Source: Sva-07 sp964549065 (GTDB lineage Bacteria; Actinomycetota; Acidimicrobiia; Acidimicrobiales; Ilumatobacteraceae). From it: a DNA stretch of 11,819 nt. The stretch lies in contig CAZJUC010000094.1 of NCBI GenBank assembly GCA_964549065.1, positions 1-11,819 on the forward strand. The letters are read 5' to 3'. Numbering within the stretch: position 1 is the first letter of the stretch; each line of letters opens with the position of its first letter. Made by a program: the position numbers and the translations under genes. The notes under the pieces are model-generated. The model was not told the DNA's origin. It was given only the letters and a program-made list of their open reading frames with translations, and searched no databases. This document shows positions 1-6,749 of this stretch, piece after piece.

Positions 1-42
1 GATGCGCTTGCGGAAGAAACGGGCCCGTCGACTCAGTGGCAT
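1..42 (-). CDS. Start of an unidentified minus-strand gene, cut by the left edge
   Basis: On the minus strand an ATG at 42-40 opens a frame that stays open to the window edge, giving only 14 residues (MPLSRRARFFRKRI). The peptide is strongly basic, as at the cytoplasmic N-terminus of a membrane or secreted protein, but is too short to identify. The main support for a real start is a TACCCT box at 54-49, six bases upstream, matching the spacing seen before other starts here. No Shine-Dalgarno is visible. It lies downstream of ppc on the same strand, with about 62 bases between the ppc stop and this ATG. A GTG immediately upstream (45-43) is an alternative start. Confidence 0.4.
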   Translation of the reverse strand, partial: MPLSRRARFFRKRI

Positions 43-48
43 CACCGC

Positions 49-54
49 AGGGTA
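49..54 (-). promoter_or_regulatory. Candidate -10 box for the left-edge gene
   Basis: The minus strand reads TACCCT, fitting the actinobacterial TAnnnT -10 pattern, followed by six bases (GCGGTG) and the ATG. Transcription starting at or next to the ATG would make a leaderless mRNA. No clear -35 element was recognised. The support is the repeated spacing at other starts in the window. Confidence 0.4.
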
Positions 55-59
55 GATGC

Positions 60-79
60 CTCGGCCGAGCGGGCCCGAG
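60..79 (-). terminator. GC-rich hairpin just downstream of ppc
   Basis: CTCGG at 60-64 can pair with CCGAG at 75-79, and CC (65-66) with GG (72-73) after a one-base bulge, giving about seven pairs around a five-base loop. Alternatively, 60-69 is itself a perfect palindrome (CTCGGCCGAG). It lies 25 bases past the ppc stop on the minus strand, where a terminator would sit. There is no T-tract, so a classical intrinsic terminator is not shown. Confidence 0.25.
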
Positions 80-104
80 TCCCGTGTCGCGTCGGGGTGA
101 GCGA

Positions 105-2927
105 TCAGCCCGAGTTGCGCAGGCCGGTCGCGATGGCGTTGATCGACAGCTGGATGCCGCGCACGACGAGTTCGTCGTCGTCACCGTCGCGGAACCGTCG
201 GAGCAGGTCGACCTGCATCACATGGAGCGGGTCGAGGTACGGGTATCGGTTCCGCAAGCTGCGTTCGAGCAGCGGGTTGTCGGAGAGCGGCGTCGGTGAA
301 CCCGTGATCTGCTCGTGCCACGAGAGCGTGCGCGTGTGCTCGGCGGCGATCGCGCCGAAGATGTCGTCGCGCATCGAGTCGTCCTGCACGAGCACTTCGG
401 CGTACCGGCGGGCGATGTCGATGTCCGACTTCGCGAGCACCATGCCCATGTTGTCGATCGCTGCCCGGAAGAACGCCCAATCGGCGTACATGCCGCGCAG
501 CAGCCCGAGGCGGTCGTGCTCGCTGCTCTGGGCGCCGACGAAGCGTTCGACGGCGCTTCCCACGCCGAACCATGCGGGGATCATCAGCCGGCACTGGGTC
601 CAGCCGAACACCCACGGGATCGCCCGCAGGTCCTCGATCAGGTTCGAGGTGGTCCGCGACGCCGGTCGGCTGCCGACGTTCAGCGTCGCGATCTCGTTGG
701 TCGGCGTGATCGCCCGGAAGAACTCGACGAACCGGTCGTCGCCGTACACGAGCGCCCGGTACGCGTCGAAGGCGTTCGACGACAGCTCGTCCATCGTGCG
801 GGAGAACAGTGGATCGACGTCGGGACCGTCGTCGTCGGCCCGTCGGTGCAGCAGCGTCGCCTCGAGTGTGGCGGACACCAGGGTTTCGAGGTTGCGGCGC
901 GCCATTGCCGGGTTCGAGTACTTTGCGGCAACGATCTCGCCCTGCTCGGTCAGGCGGATCGCGCCGTCGACCGTGCCGGGCGGCAGCGCCAGGATCGCCT
1001 GGTGGGCAGGTCCGCCACCGCGGCCGACCGTGCCGCCGCGTCCGTGGAAGAACCGCAGTTGCACTCCCGATCGACGGGCAACGGCCGCCAGGGCAGACTG
1101 CGCCGAGGACAAGCTCCACTGCGAGCACAGGTAGCCGCCGTCCTTGTTCGAGTCGGAGTAGCCGACCATCACCTCTTGGCGGTTGCCCCTCGACGCCACG
1201 ATGTCGGCCCAGACACCACCGCCCAGCATCGCGTCGAGCACGTCGGGTGAACGCTGCAGGTCATCGATCGTCTCGAACAACGGCACGATGTCGAGCTGCG
1301 ACGACGCCGGCTCGTGTGCGTGGGCCGCGGATGCCAGACCGACCTCCTTCAACAGCACGGCCACCTCCAGGACGTCGCTGAGATCGTGCGCCATCGAGAT
1401 CACGTAGTGCGGCACCGCGCGTCGCCCCACCCGGCGCACGGTCTCGGCGGCAGCTTCGAGGATGGCCAGCTCGGATCGGGTCTGCTCGTCGTAGTCGGCG
1501 TCGGGGTGGCGCAGCAGGCGCGGACTGCGCAGCTCGGCGGTGAGCAGCGCGACCCGCTCGGCCTCGTCGAGTTGCAGGTAGTCGTCGCAGGTGCCGGCCT
1601 GTGCGAGCAGGTCGGCGATCACGGTCTCGTGCACCGCGGAGTTCTGACGAAGGTCGAGGCCGCACAGGTGGGCGCCGAACACGGCGACGCCGCGGCGCAC
1701 CGGCTCGACGAGCGCGTCGGCAATCGGTCCGGCCCCGTGGCTGTGCAGCGATGCGATCACCCGATCGAGGTCGTCCAACAGCTCGGCGAGGTCGGTGTAC
1801 GGTTCGCAGCCATCGATCGGGGCCGGGCCGGGAACGTCGATGTCGGGATCGAGAACCCCTCGGGCGAACGCGTGCAGCCGGGCGTGCATGCCGCGCAGCG
1901 CCCGCCGGTACGGCTCGTCGGCACGGAACGGAGAGTCGTCTCCCGACGCTGCCGCCAACGCCAGCACGTCGGCGGTGGGCGTGACGATGCGATCGGTCAT
2001 CGACAAGCGCCGGGACAATACGTACAGCGCAGCGAGGTGATGCGCGAGTGCGGTCTCGCTCTGGCGTCCGGTGGCGTAGCGCACGACATCGGCGGTCACG
2101 AACGGATTGCCGTCGCGATCACCGCCGATCCACGAGCCCATCGTGATCGAGCCCGACGTGTCGGCGCGCCGGCCGCCAGGCGCCTCCACGCTCGACGCGA
2201 GATCGCGCGTCAGCGCGGGGATCACGTCGAACAGGCTCGTCGAGTAGTAGCGGATCGCCTCGTTGATCTCGTCGCGCACGCGCAATTTCGACAGGCGCAG
2301 GAGCGCTGTCTGCCACAGCATCAGCACGCAGACCGCCAACTCGCGCTCGATGCGGGCCACCGCCTCGGCGTCGTCTCGTCGCACGTCGAGTGCGTCGAGC
2401 AACCCACTGAGCTGATCGAGCACCTCGAGCACCGTCTTGCGACGGACCTCGGTCGGGTGGGCGGTGATCACGGGGCTGACCTGCAACGACTCGACCGTGG
2501 TCATCAGGTCGTCGTCGCTCACACCCGCCTTGCGCACCCGTTCGAGCACGGCCACGAGGCTCGCAGGTCGCGGTGAGTCGTCTCGATGTCGCTGGTGATG
2601 TCGTCGGCGGCGTTCGAGGTGCACGTCCTCCGCTGTGTTGGCGAGCAGCGACAGCCAGTCGAGGGCGCGCAACACGAGGATCTGCTCGTCGAGGGGGTGC
2701 TCTGCGAGCGCTGCGCGGATGTCGTCGACGGCGCTGCGGCCGTTGCGTCGAGCGTCGACGGCGAGCAGACGCACCTGCTCGACCAGCTCGAAGACGCCGC
2801 GCCCCTCGGTCCGCTCGATCGCGTCACCGAGGAGGCGACCGAGCAATCGGATGTCGTCGCCGACACCGTCGTCGCGGCCGCCGCCGTCACCGATCGGGAT
2901 GTCGGCTGCACTCTCGATGTCGGACAT
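105..2927 (-). CDS. ppc: Phosphoenolpyruvate carboxylase
   Basis: Carboxylates PEP with bicarbonate to oxaloacetate and phosphate in the cytoplasm, refilling the TCA cycle. From the ATG at 2927 it has 940 residues, usual for the family. Visible hallmarks in order are TAHPTE with the catalytic His near residue 157, GGDRDGNP, GYSDSNKDGG, the glycine-rich loop FHGRGGTVGRGG (His near 628), TEQGE, FGWTQCR, and the C-terminus TGLRNSG. Positions corresponding to the E. coli aspartate-inhibition site appear kept: Arg in VGRGG, Lys in MVLAK, Arg in LRN and Asn in LRNSG. Feedback inhibition by aspartate or malate is therefore likely, by inference. An in-frame TTG at 2939 would add four residues; ATG is preferred. 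I see no clear -10 box or Shine-Dalgarno for this gene. It diverges from glgA. Identity is very secure. Confidence 0.98.
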   Translation of the reverse strand: MSDIESAADIPIGDGGGRDDGVGDDIRLLGRLLGDAIERTEGRGVFELVEQVRLLAVDARRNGRSAVDDIRAALAEHPLDEQILVLRALDWLSLLANTAEDVHLERRRRHHQRHRDDSPRPASLVAVLERVRKAGVSDDDLMTTVESLQVSPVITAHPTEVRRKTVLEVLDQLSGLLDALDVRRDDAEAVARIERELAVCVLMLWQTALLRLSKLRVRDEINEAIRYYSTSLFDVIPALTRDLASSVEAPGGRRADTSGSITMGSWIGGDRDGNPFVTADVVRYATGRQSETALAHHLAALYVLSRRLSMTDRIVTPTADVLALAAASGDDSPFRADEPYRRALRGMHARLHAFARGVLDPDIDVPGPAPIDGCEPYTDLAELLDDLDRVIASLHSHGAGPIADALVEPVRRGVAVFGAHLCGLDLRQNSAVHETVIADLLAQAGTCDDYLQLDEAERVALLTAELRSPRLLRHPDADYDEQTRSELAILEAAAETVRRVGRRAVPHYVISMAHDLSDVLEVAVLLKEVGLASAAHAHEPASSQLDIVPLFETIDDLQRSPDVLDAMLGGGVWADIVASRGNRQEVMVGYSDSNKDGGYLCSQWSLSSAQSALAAVARRSGVQLRFFHGRGGTVGRGGGPAHQAILALPPGTVDGAIRLTEQGEIVAAKYSNPAMARRNLETLVSATLEATLLHRRADDDGPDVDPLFSRTMDELSSNAFDAYRALVYGDDRFVEFFRAITPTNEIATLNVGSRPASRTTSNLIEDLRAIPWVFGWTQCRLMIPAWFGVGSAVERFVGAQSSEHDRLGLLRGMYADWAFFRAAIDNMGMVLAKSDIDIARRYAEVLVQDDSMRDDIFGAIAAEHTRTLSWHEQITGSPTPLSDNPLLERSLRNRYPYLDPLHVMQVDLLRRFRDGDDDELVVRGIQLSINAIATGLRNSG

Positions 2928-2948
2928 CCATCCAGTCAAGCCGAACCA

Positions 2949-2958
2949 CTCGATCGAG
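2949..2958. promoter_or_regulatory. 10-bp palindrome between ppc and glgA
   Basis: CTCGATCGAG is a perfect 10-bp inverted repeat in the 72-base divergent gap between the ppc ATG (2927) and the glgA ATG (3000). A dimeric regulator could bind here and affect both genes. However, GATCGA-type strings are common across this window, so chance is a real alternative. Confidence 0.25.
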
Positions 2959-2982
2959 GAAACCTGGTCGTCACCGATCCGT

Positions 2983-2999
2983 TGCGCCAGACTGCGCCA
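2983..2999 (+). promoter_or_regulatory. Candidate glgA -10 box inside a 7-bp direct repeat
   Basis: CAGACT at 2988-2993 keeps the A2 and T6 positions of a -10 hexamer and lies six bases before the glgA ATG. TGCGCCA occurs at 2983-2989 and again at 2993-2999, a 10-base period, so the two copies lie on the same DNA face and bracket the box. No Shine-Dalgarno is present. The first base of the box departs from TAnnnT, so confidence is low. Confidence 0.3.
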
Positions 3000-4385
3000 A
3001 TGCGCGTCGTCTTCGCCACAGCCGAGTTGTCACCGGTGGCGGCGGTGGGCGGCCTGGCCGCAGCGGCTGCCGGTCTCGGCGTCGAGCTACGACGCCTGGG
3101 GGTCGATCTCGAGATCGTCATGCCCGACTACGGCGACGTGGTGCTGGTCGACGAGACCACCGTGTCGCTCGCCGTGCCCGACTGGGTGGGCGCCGCCACG
3201 GTGCGCGCCGGCCACCACCCGGGCGTCGGACGCCTGCATCTCGTGTCGGTGCCCGGCATGGCTCGCCCACACCCGTACCTGCAACCGACGGGCGAGGGCT
3301 GGATCGACAACAGCGAGCGCTTCTTCCGCTTCGCCCGAGCGGTGGCTGCGTATGTCGAACAGGATCCGCCCGACGTACTGCATCTGAACGACTGGCACAC
3401 CGGTACGGCGCTGGCGGCGCTCGCCGACCCACCGCCGACGGTCGTGTCGATCCACAACCTCGCCTATCAGGGCGTCAGTGACGCAGGCTGGCTCGATCGC
3501 ATCGGTCCTCGGGCTGCGCACTACGAGTGGTGGGGTGGCACCAATCCGATGTCGGGTGCGTTGGCGCTCGCCGATCGGATCGTGGCGGTGTCGCCGAACT
3601 ACGCCACCGAGATCGTTACCCCCGAGGGCGGATTCGGCCTCGACGAACCGCTGCGCAACCGGTCGGGCGACCTGGTCGGCATCCTCAACGGCATCGACAC
3701 CGACGTCTGGGATCCGGGGAGCGACCCGCTGATCCCCGGACCCTTCGGTGCCCGGTCGCTCGACGCCCGTCGTGTCAACCGGGTGGCACTGTCCGAACGC
3801 GCCGGGTTCCCCGACGACCACGTGGTGCTCGCGAGTGTCGTCACCCGGCTCACCCACCAGAAGGGCATCGACATCCTGACACCGCTGATCCCGCTGCTCT
3901 CCCAGATCCCGATGCGCCTCGTCGTCCTCGGCTCCGGTGATGGCGTGCTCGCAGCCCACCTGCACCAACTCGCAGCCGAGCATCCCGACTCGTTCGCGTT
4001 CGTCGACGGCTACGACGAAGTGCTGTCGCACCTGATGTTCGCCGGTGCCGACCTCTCCCTGGTGCCGAGTCGGTTCGAGCCGTGCGGACTCACCCAGATG
4101 CAGGCGATGCGTTACGGCGCGATCCCGGTGGTCACCGCGGTCGGTGGGCTGGTCGACACGGTCACCGACGCCGACCTCCGTCGCGACGGCACCGGCTTCG
4201 TGGCAGGCCACCCCACCAGTGAGGAGCTGCTGGCGGCGCTGTTCAGGGCCGAACGTCGGGCTCGCGACCGCCGCCGGCGCACCGCGATCCAGAAGCGGAT
4301 CATGGGAATCGACTGGTCGTGGACCGAGCCGGCGCGCGCCTACCTCGCTCTCTACGGTGAACTCCTGGTGAACGTCCGGAATTGA
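3000..4385 (+). CDS. glgA: Glycogen synthase, GT5 family, with altered N-terminal motif
   Basis: Predicted to transfer glucose from ADP-glucose to the growing alpha-1,4-glucan of glycogen, in the cytoplasm. The 461 residues show GT5 features in order: N-terminal Rossmann start with GGL (17-19), HLNDWHTG (128-135), IHNLAYQG (151-158), LNGID (229-233), TRLTHQKG (282-289), SRFEPCGLTQ (357-366) with conserved Glu360, and VGGLVDTV (381-388). E. coli GlgA has about 477 residues. The family motif KxGGLAD reads AVGGLAA, so the lysine equivalent to E. coli Lys15 is Ala15 and the following Asp is Ala21; both align without a gap. The NFLKAG stretch also lacks its lysine (NPMSGA, 182-187). ATG 3000 is chosen because the open frame upstream runs over ppc, and the Rossmann strand starts right at this codon. 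glgC follows after 60 bases. Family is secure; catalytic competence is less so. Confidence 0.93.
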   Translation: MRVVFATAELSPVAAVGGLAAAAAGLGVELRRLGVDLEIVMPDYGDVVLVDETTVSLAVPDWVGAATVRAGHHPGVGRLHLVSVPGMARPHPYLQPTGEGWIDNSERFFRFARAVAAYVEQDPPDVLHLNDWHTGTALAALADPPPTVVSIHNLAYQGVSDAGWLDRIGPRAAHYEWWGGTNPMSGALALADRIVAVSPNYATEIVTPEGGFGLDEPLRNRSGDLVGILNGIDTDVWDPGSDPLIPGPFGARSLDARRVNRVALSERAGFPDDHVVLASVVTRLTHQKGIDILTPLIPLLSQIPMRLVVLGSGDGVLAAHLHQLAAEHPDSFAFVDGYDEVLSHLMFAGADLSLVPSRFEPCGLTQMQAMRYGAIPVVTAVGGLVDTVTDADLRRDGTGFVAGHPTSEELLAALFRAERRARDRRRRTAIQKRIMGIDWSWTEPARAYLALYGELLVNVRN

Positions 4386-4391
4386 CGACGT

Positions 4392-4401
4392 CCTGCGCAG
4401 G
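4392..4401. repeat. 10-bp palindrome between glgA and glgC
   Basis: CCTGCGCAGG is a perfect inverted repeat seven bases after the glgA stop. Without a loop or T-tract it is a poor terminator, but could be an operator in the 60-base gap, about 30 bases upstream of the candidate glgC -10 box. Chance is possible in such GC-rich DNA. Confidence 0.2.
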
Positions 4402-4431
4402 CGGAGGCGCGTGGTCGGGTGGGGCCGTGTG

Positions 4432-4437
4432 TACGGT
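4432..4437 (+). promoter_or_regulatory. Candidate -10 box for glgC
   Basis: TACGGT fits TAnnnT and lies eight bases before the glgC ATG at 4446. The bases between (TGGCATCG) contain no Shine-Dalgarno. This suggests a glgC promoter separate from glgA, yielding an mRNA that begins at or near the start codon. No -35 was recognised. Confidence 0.4.
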
Positions 4438-4445
4438 TGGCATCG

Positions 4446-5675
4446 ATGGCCATCGAACCGAAAGTACTCGTGATCGTACTGGCCGGAGGCGAGGGCAAGC
4501 GTCTCCAGCCGCTCACCAATGACCGTGCGAAGCCGGCGGTTCCCTTCGCCGGCACGTACCGCCTCATCGACTTCGCCCTGTCGAACTTCGCGAACGCCGG
4601 GTATCTCAAGATCGTGGTGCTCACGCAGTACAAGAGCCACAGCCTCGACCGTCACATCTCCCAGACGTGGCGGTTCTCGGCGATGCTCGACAACTACGTC
4701 ACCCCCGTGCCGGCGCAGATGCGTCGCGGCCCGTACTGGTTCCAGGGCTCGGCTGATGCGATCTACCAGAACCTCAACCTGATCGCCGACGAGGCCCCCG
4801 ACATCGTCGCCGTGTTCGGCGCCGATCACATCTATCGCATGGATCCCCGTCAGATGATCGACGAGCATCGTGAGAGCGGCGCCGGCGTGACCGTTGCGGC
4901 GATCCCGGTGCCGAAACACGAGGCAATCGACTTCGGTGTGATCGAGGTCGCCGACGACGGAAGGATCCTGGCGTTCCACGAGAAGGTGGCGGAGCCGCCG
5001 ACGATGCCGGGCAACGACGAGATGTGCCTGGCGAGCATGGGCAACTACGTGTTCGACACACAGACCCTGATCGACGTGGTGACGCCGCGTGAGAACTCCT
5101 ACACCGACCTCGGCAGTCACGTGATCCCGGCGCTCACCGACGCCGGGGTGGCGCGGGTCTACGACTTCTCGAAGAACATCGTGCCCGGTCAGGACGACCG
5201 CGAGAAGGGCTACTGGCGTGACGTCGGCACGCTCGACTCGTTCTTCCACGCCAACATGGATCTGATCGCCCCGGTGCCGATCTTCAACCTGTACAACGAG
5301 TACTGGCCGGTCTACACCTCACGCCGGGCGCTCCCGCCGGCGAAGGTGTCGCGCGGGCGCGGTGGCGAGCCGTCGTTCGTCGACGGCAGCCTGCTCTGCC
5401 AGGGCTCGATCGTGTCCGGCTCGCACGTCGAGCGTTCGATCGTGGGGCCAGGCGCATACATCGACCACGACGCGCACGTGACCGATTCGATCATCTTCCC
5501 CGACGTGCGCATCGGTGCCGGGGTGCGCCTGCACCGATGCATCATCGACAAGAACGTCATCGTGCCCGACTGGGCGCGCGTCGGGCTCGAACTCGACGCC
5601 GATCGCGAGCGTTTCACCGTCAGCCACGAAGGCGTCGTGGTCATCGAGAAGGGTCGCGACCTCTCCCACGGCTGA
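4446..5675 (+). CDS. glgC: Glucose-1-phosphate adenylyltransferase (ADP-glucose pyrophosphorylase)
   Basis: Makes ADP-glucose from glucose-1-phosphate and ATP, the committed and usually allosterically controlled step of bacterial glycogen synthesis, feeding GlgA encoded just upstream. The 409 residues show the nucleotidyltransferase core: LAGGEGKRL (12-20), RAKPAVPFAG (27-36), YRLIDFALSN (38-47), WFQGSADAIYQN (98-109), FGADHIYRMD (124-133), FHEK with the sugar-phosphate-binding lysine at 180, and YWRDVGTLDSF (256-266). The C-terminal part, from about 310, carries the hexapeptide turns of a left-handed beta helix (SIVSGSHV, SIVGPGAYI, SIIFPDVRIGAG). A longer reading would start at an ATG at 4419, adding nine residues; 4446 is preferred because it sits correctly behind the TACGGT box and fits usual family starts. 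Its stop is three bases from the stop of the opposing oxidoreductase gene. Identity is secure. Confidence 0.97.
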   Translation: MAIEPKVLVIVLAGGEGKRLQPLTNDRAKPAVPFAGTYRLIDFALSNFANAGYLKIVVLTQYKSHSLDRHISQTWRFSAMLDNYVTPVPAQMRRGPYWFQGSADAIYQNLNLIADEAPDIVAVFGADHIYRMDPRQMIDEHRESGAGVTVAAIPVPKHEAIDFGVIEVADDGRILAFHEKVAEPPTMPGNDEMCLASMGNYVFDTQTLIDVVTPRENSYTDLGSHVIPALTDAGVARVYDFSKNIVPGQDDREKGYWRDVGTLDSFFHANMDLIAPVPIFNLYNEYWPVYTSRRALPPAKVSRGRGGEPSFVDGSLLCQGSIVSGSHVERSIVGPGAYIDHDAHVTDSIIFPDVRIGAGVRLHRCIIDKNVIVPDWARVGLELDADRERFTVSHEGVVVIEKGRDLSHG

Positions 5676-5688
5676 TCGTTACCCGTGG
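5666..5688. terminator. Symmetric hairpin enclosing two convergent stop codons
   Basis: CCACGG (5666-5671) is the exact reverse complement of CCGTGG (5683-5688). The 11-base loop contains the glgC TGA (5673-5675) and, on the other strand, the TAA of the opposing gene (5679-5681). The stem therefore lies inside the last codons of both genes. It could act in both directions to limit read-through, but no T-tract follows on either strand. Confidence 0.35.
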
Positions 5689-6740
5689 TGTCCGGCACCA
5701 CTCGCAACGAGTTCGGCGGGGGTCCGGTCCCGGGGGCCGGCGAAGGGGAGCGGCACGTCCATCGCATTGCGACCAGCGGACCAGTGGGCCGCGCAGATCA
5801 CGTCGAGCACCTGACGGCCGAAGCGGGAGGTCGCCGGGACGGGGCGGCCGGTGCGGATATTCGTCCAGAATCGTTTGAGCTGGGGTGCATAGCCGTAGTC
5901 GTCGACCAGCGAGGGGCCATCGGCCCTGATCGGCGGGCCGATCGGCACCGGGTCACCGTTGTGTTCGAGCGCTGGGGAGGGATACAGCTCGGCGCGCAAC
6001 ACGGCGCTCGCGCTCGACGCTTGGAGATCCCAGTCCGCTGTGGTGTCGGGCTGCCAGCGAACGGCGACGGTGGCGACGAGCCCCGACTCGAATCGCAGCT
6101 TGATCGTGCCGTGTTCGCGGCGGGTGGCGGCGTCGACGATGACGGCGCTCAACGAGACCGGACGACCCGCCCCGGACTCGCTCGCCGTGCGCAGCGTGAG
6201 GCCGACCGGATGGACGCCGAGATCGAACAGTGCGCCACCTCCCCAGTGTGCGTCGACGCCGTCCTCGGGTCGCCACGACGGCGGCGCCTGGGTGGCCCGC
6301 GACGACAGGTGCGTCAGCGCGCCGATTCCCCCGACGCGCGCGAGCAGCCCGTCGACGGTCGGTGCGGCAGCGAGGTGCTCCGAGTACAGCACCGGGCGCC
6401 CGACGCGCTCCTCGGCGGCGATCAGTCGATCGGCGTCGGCGAGTGTGCATGCCAGCGGTGCTTCGACGACGACGTGGTAGCCGCGGTCGAGGAGTGCCAC
6501 TGCTGCGTCGACGTGGGCGGCCGGGGGCGTGGCAACGATGGCGATGTCCCCCCGCCGGTCGGCGAGCAGGTCGTCGAACGAGACAGCGGCTGCTCCCAGC
6601 GTGCCCGCGAGGTCGGTGGCGCGCGTGGACGTGCGTGACGCCACGGCAGCGACCCGCCACTCGAGCGCCTGGCACGCCGCAGCGTGCACGCCCGCGACCA
6701 TGCCCGCCCCCCACAACACCACCTCGGGCCGACGTTGCAC
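5679..6740 (-). CDS. Gfo/Idh/MocA-family oxidoreductase-like protein lacking the EKP lysine
   Basis: The 353-residue protein has the two-domain layout of NAD(P)-dependent sugar or inositol dehydrogenases: an N-terminal Rossmann fold with GAGMVAG (11-17) and VATPPAAHVDAA (69-80), then the substrate domain with GGGALFDLGVHPV (167-179) including the conserved His177. The family's EKP motif reads Glu93-Ala94-Pro95, so the lysine that contacts nicotinamide and substrate is missing. A dehydrogenase reaction is thus uncertain; the protein may use another residue, bind substrate only, or act on an unusual compound. The GTG start at 6740 lies nine bases after the upstream gene's TAG and puts the Rossmann strand at the N-terminus as expected. 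It is probably co-transcribed with that F420-type gene. Substrate unknown. Confidence 0.88.
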   Translation of the reverse strand: MQRRPEVVLWGAGMVAGVHAAACQALEWRVAAVASRTSTRATDLAGTLGAAAVSFDDLLADRRGDIAIVATPPAAHVDAAVALLDRGYHVVVEAPLACTLADADRLIAAEERVGRPVLYSEHLAAAPTVDGLLARVGGIGALTHLSSRATQAPPSWRPEDGVDAHWGGGALFDLGVHPVGLTLRTASESGAGRPVSLSAVIVDAATRREHGTIKLRFESGLVATVAVRWQPDTTADWDLQASSASAVLRAELYPSPALEHNGDPVPIGPPIRADGPSLVDDYGYAPQLKRFWTNIRTGRPVPATSRFGRQVLDVICAAHWSAGRNAMDVPLPFAGPRDRTPAELVASGAGHHG

Positions 6741-6749
6741 CTGCCGGTC

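Noticed and set aside
1314..2576. 420-codon plus-strand frame within ppc
   Set aside because: Fully antisense to PEP carboxylase, whose catalytic motifs span the region; no independent start signal or domain.
2586..2999. N-terminal extension of glgA by 138 residues
   Set aside because: The frame is open by chance through the ppc gene; GT5 enzymes start at the Rossmann strand encoded at 3000, and a -10-like box lies just before that ATG.
3087..5249. 720-codon open frame on the minus strand across glgA and glgC
   Set aside because: It is antisense to two genes with clear family motifs, has no recognisable domain, and is rich in His, Arg, Val and Gly as expected from reading GC-rich codons backwards.
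3000..5675. GlgA as a GT4 GlgM-type maltose-1-phosphate synthase, as in mycobacteria
   Set aside because: NDWHTG, IHNLAYQG and RFEPCGLTQ are GT5 signatures and do not fit the GT4 family.
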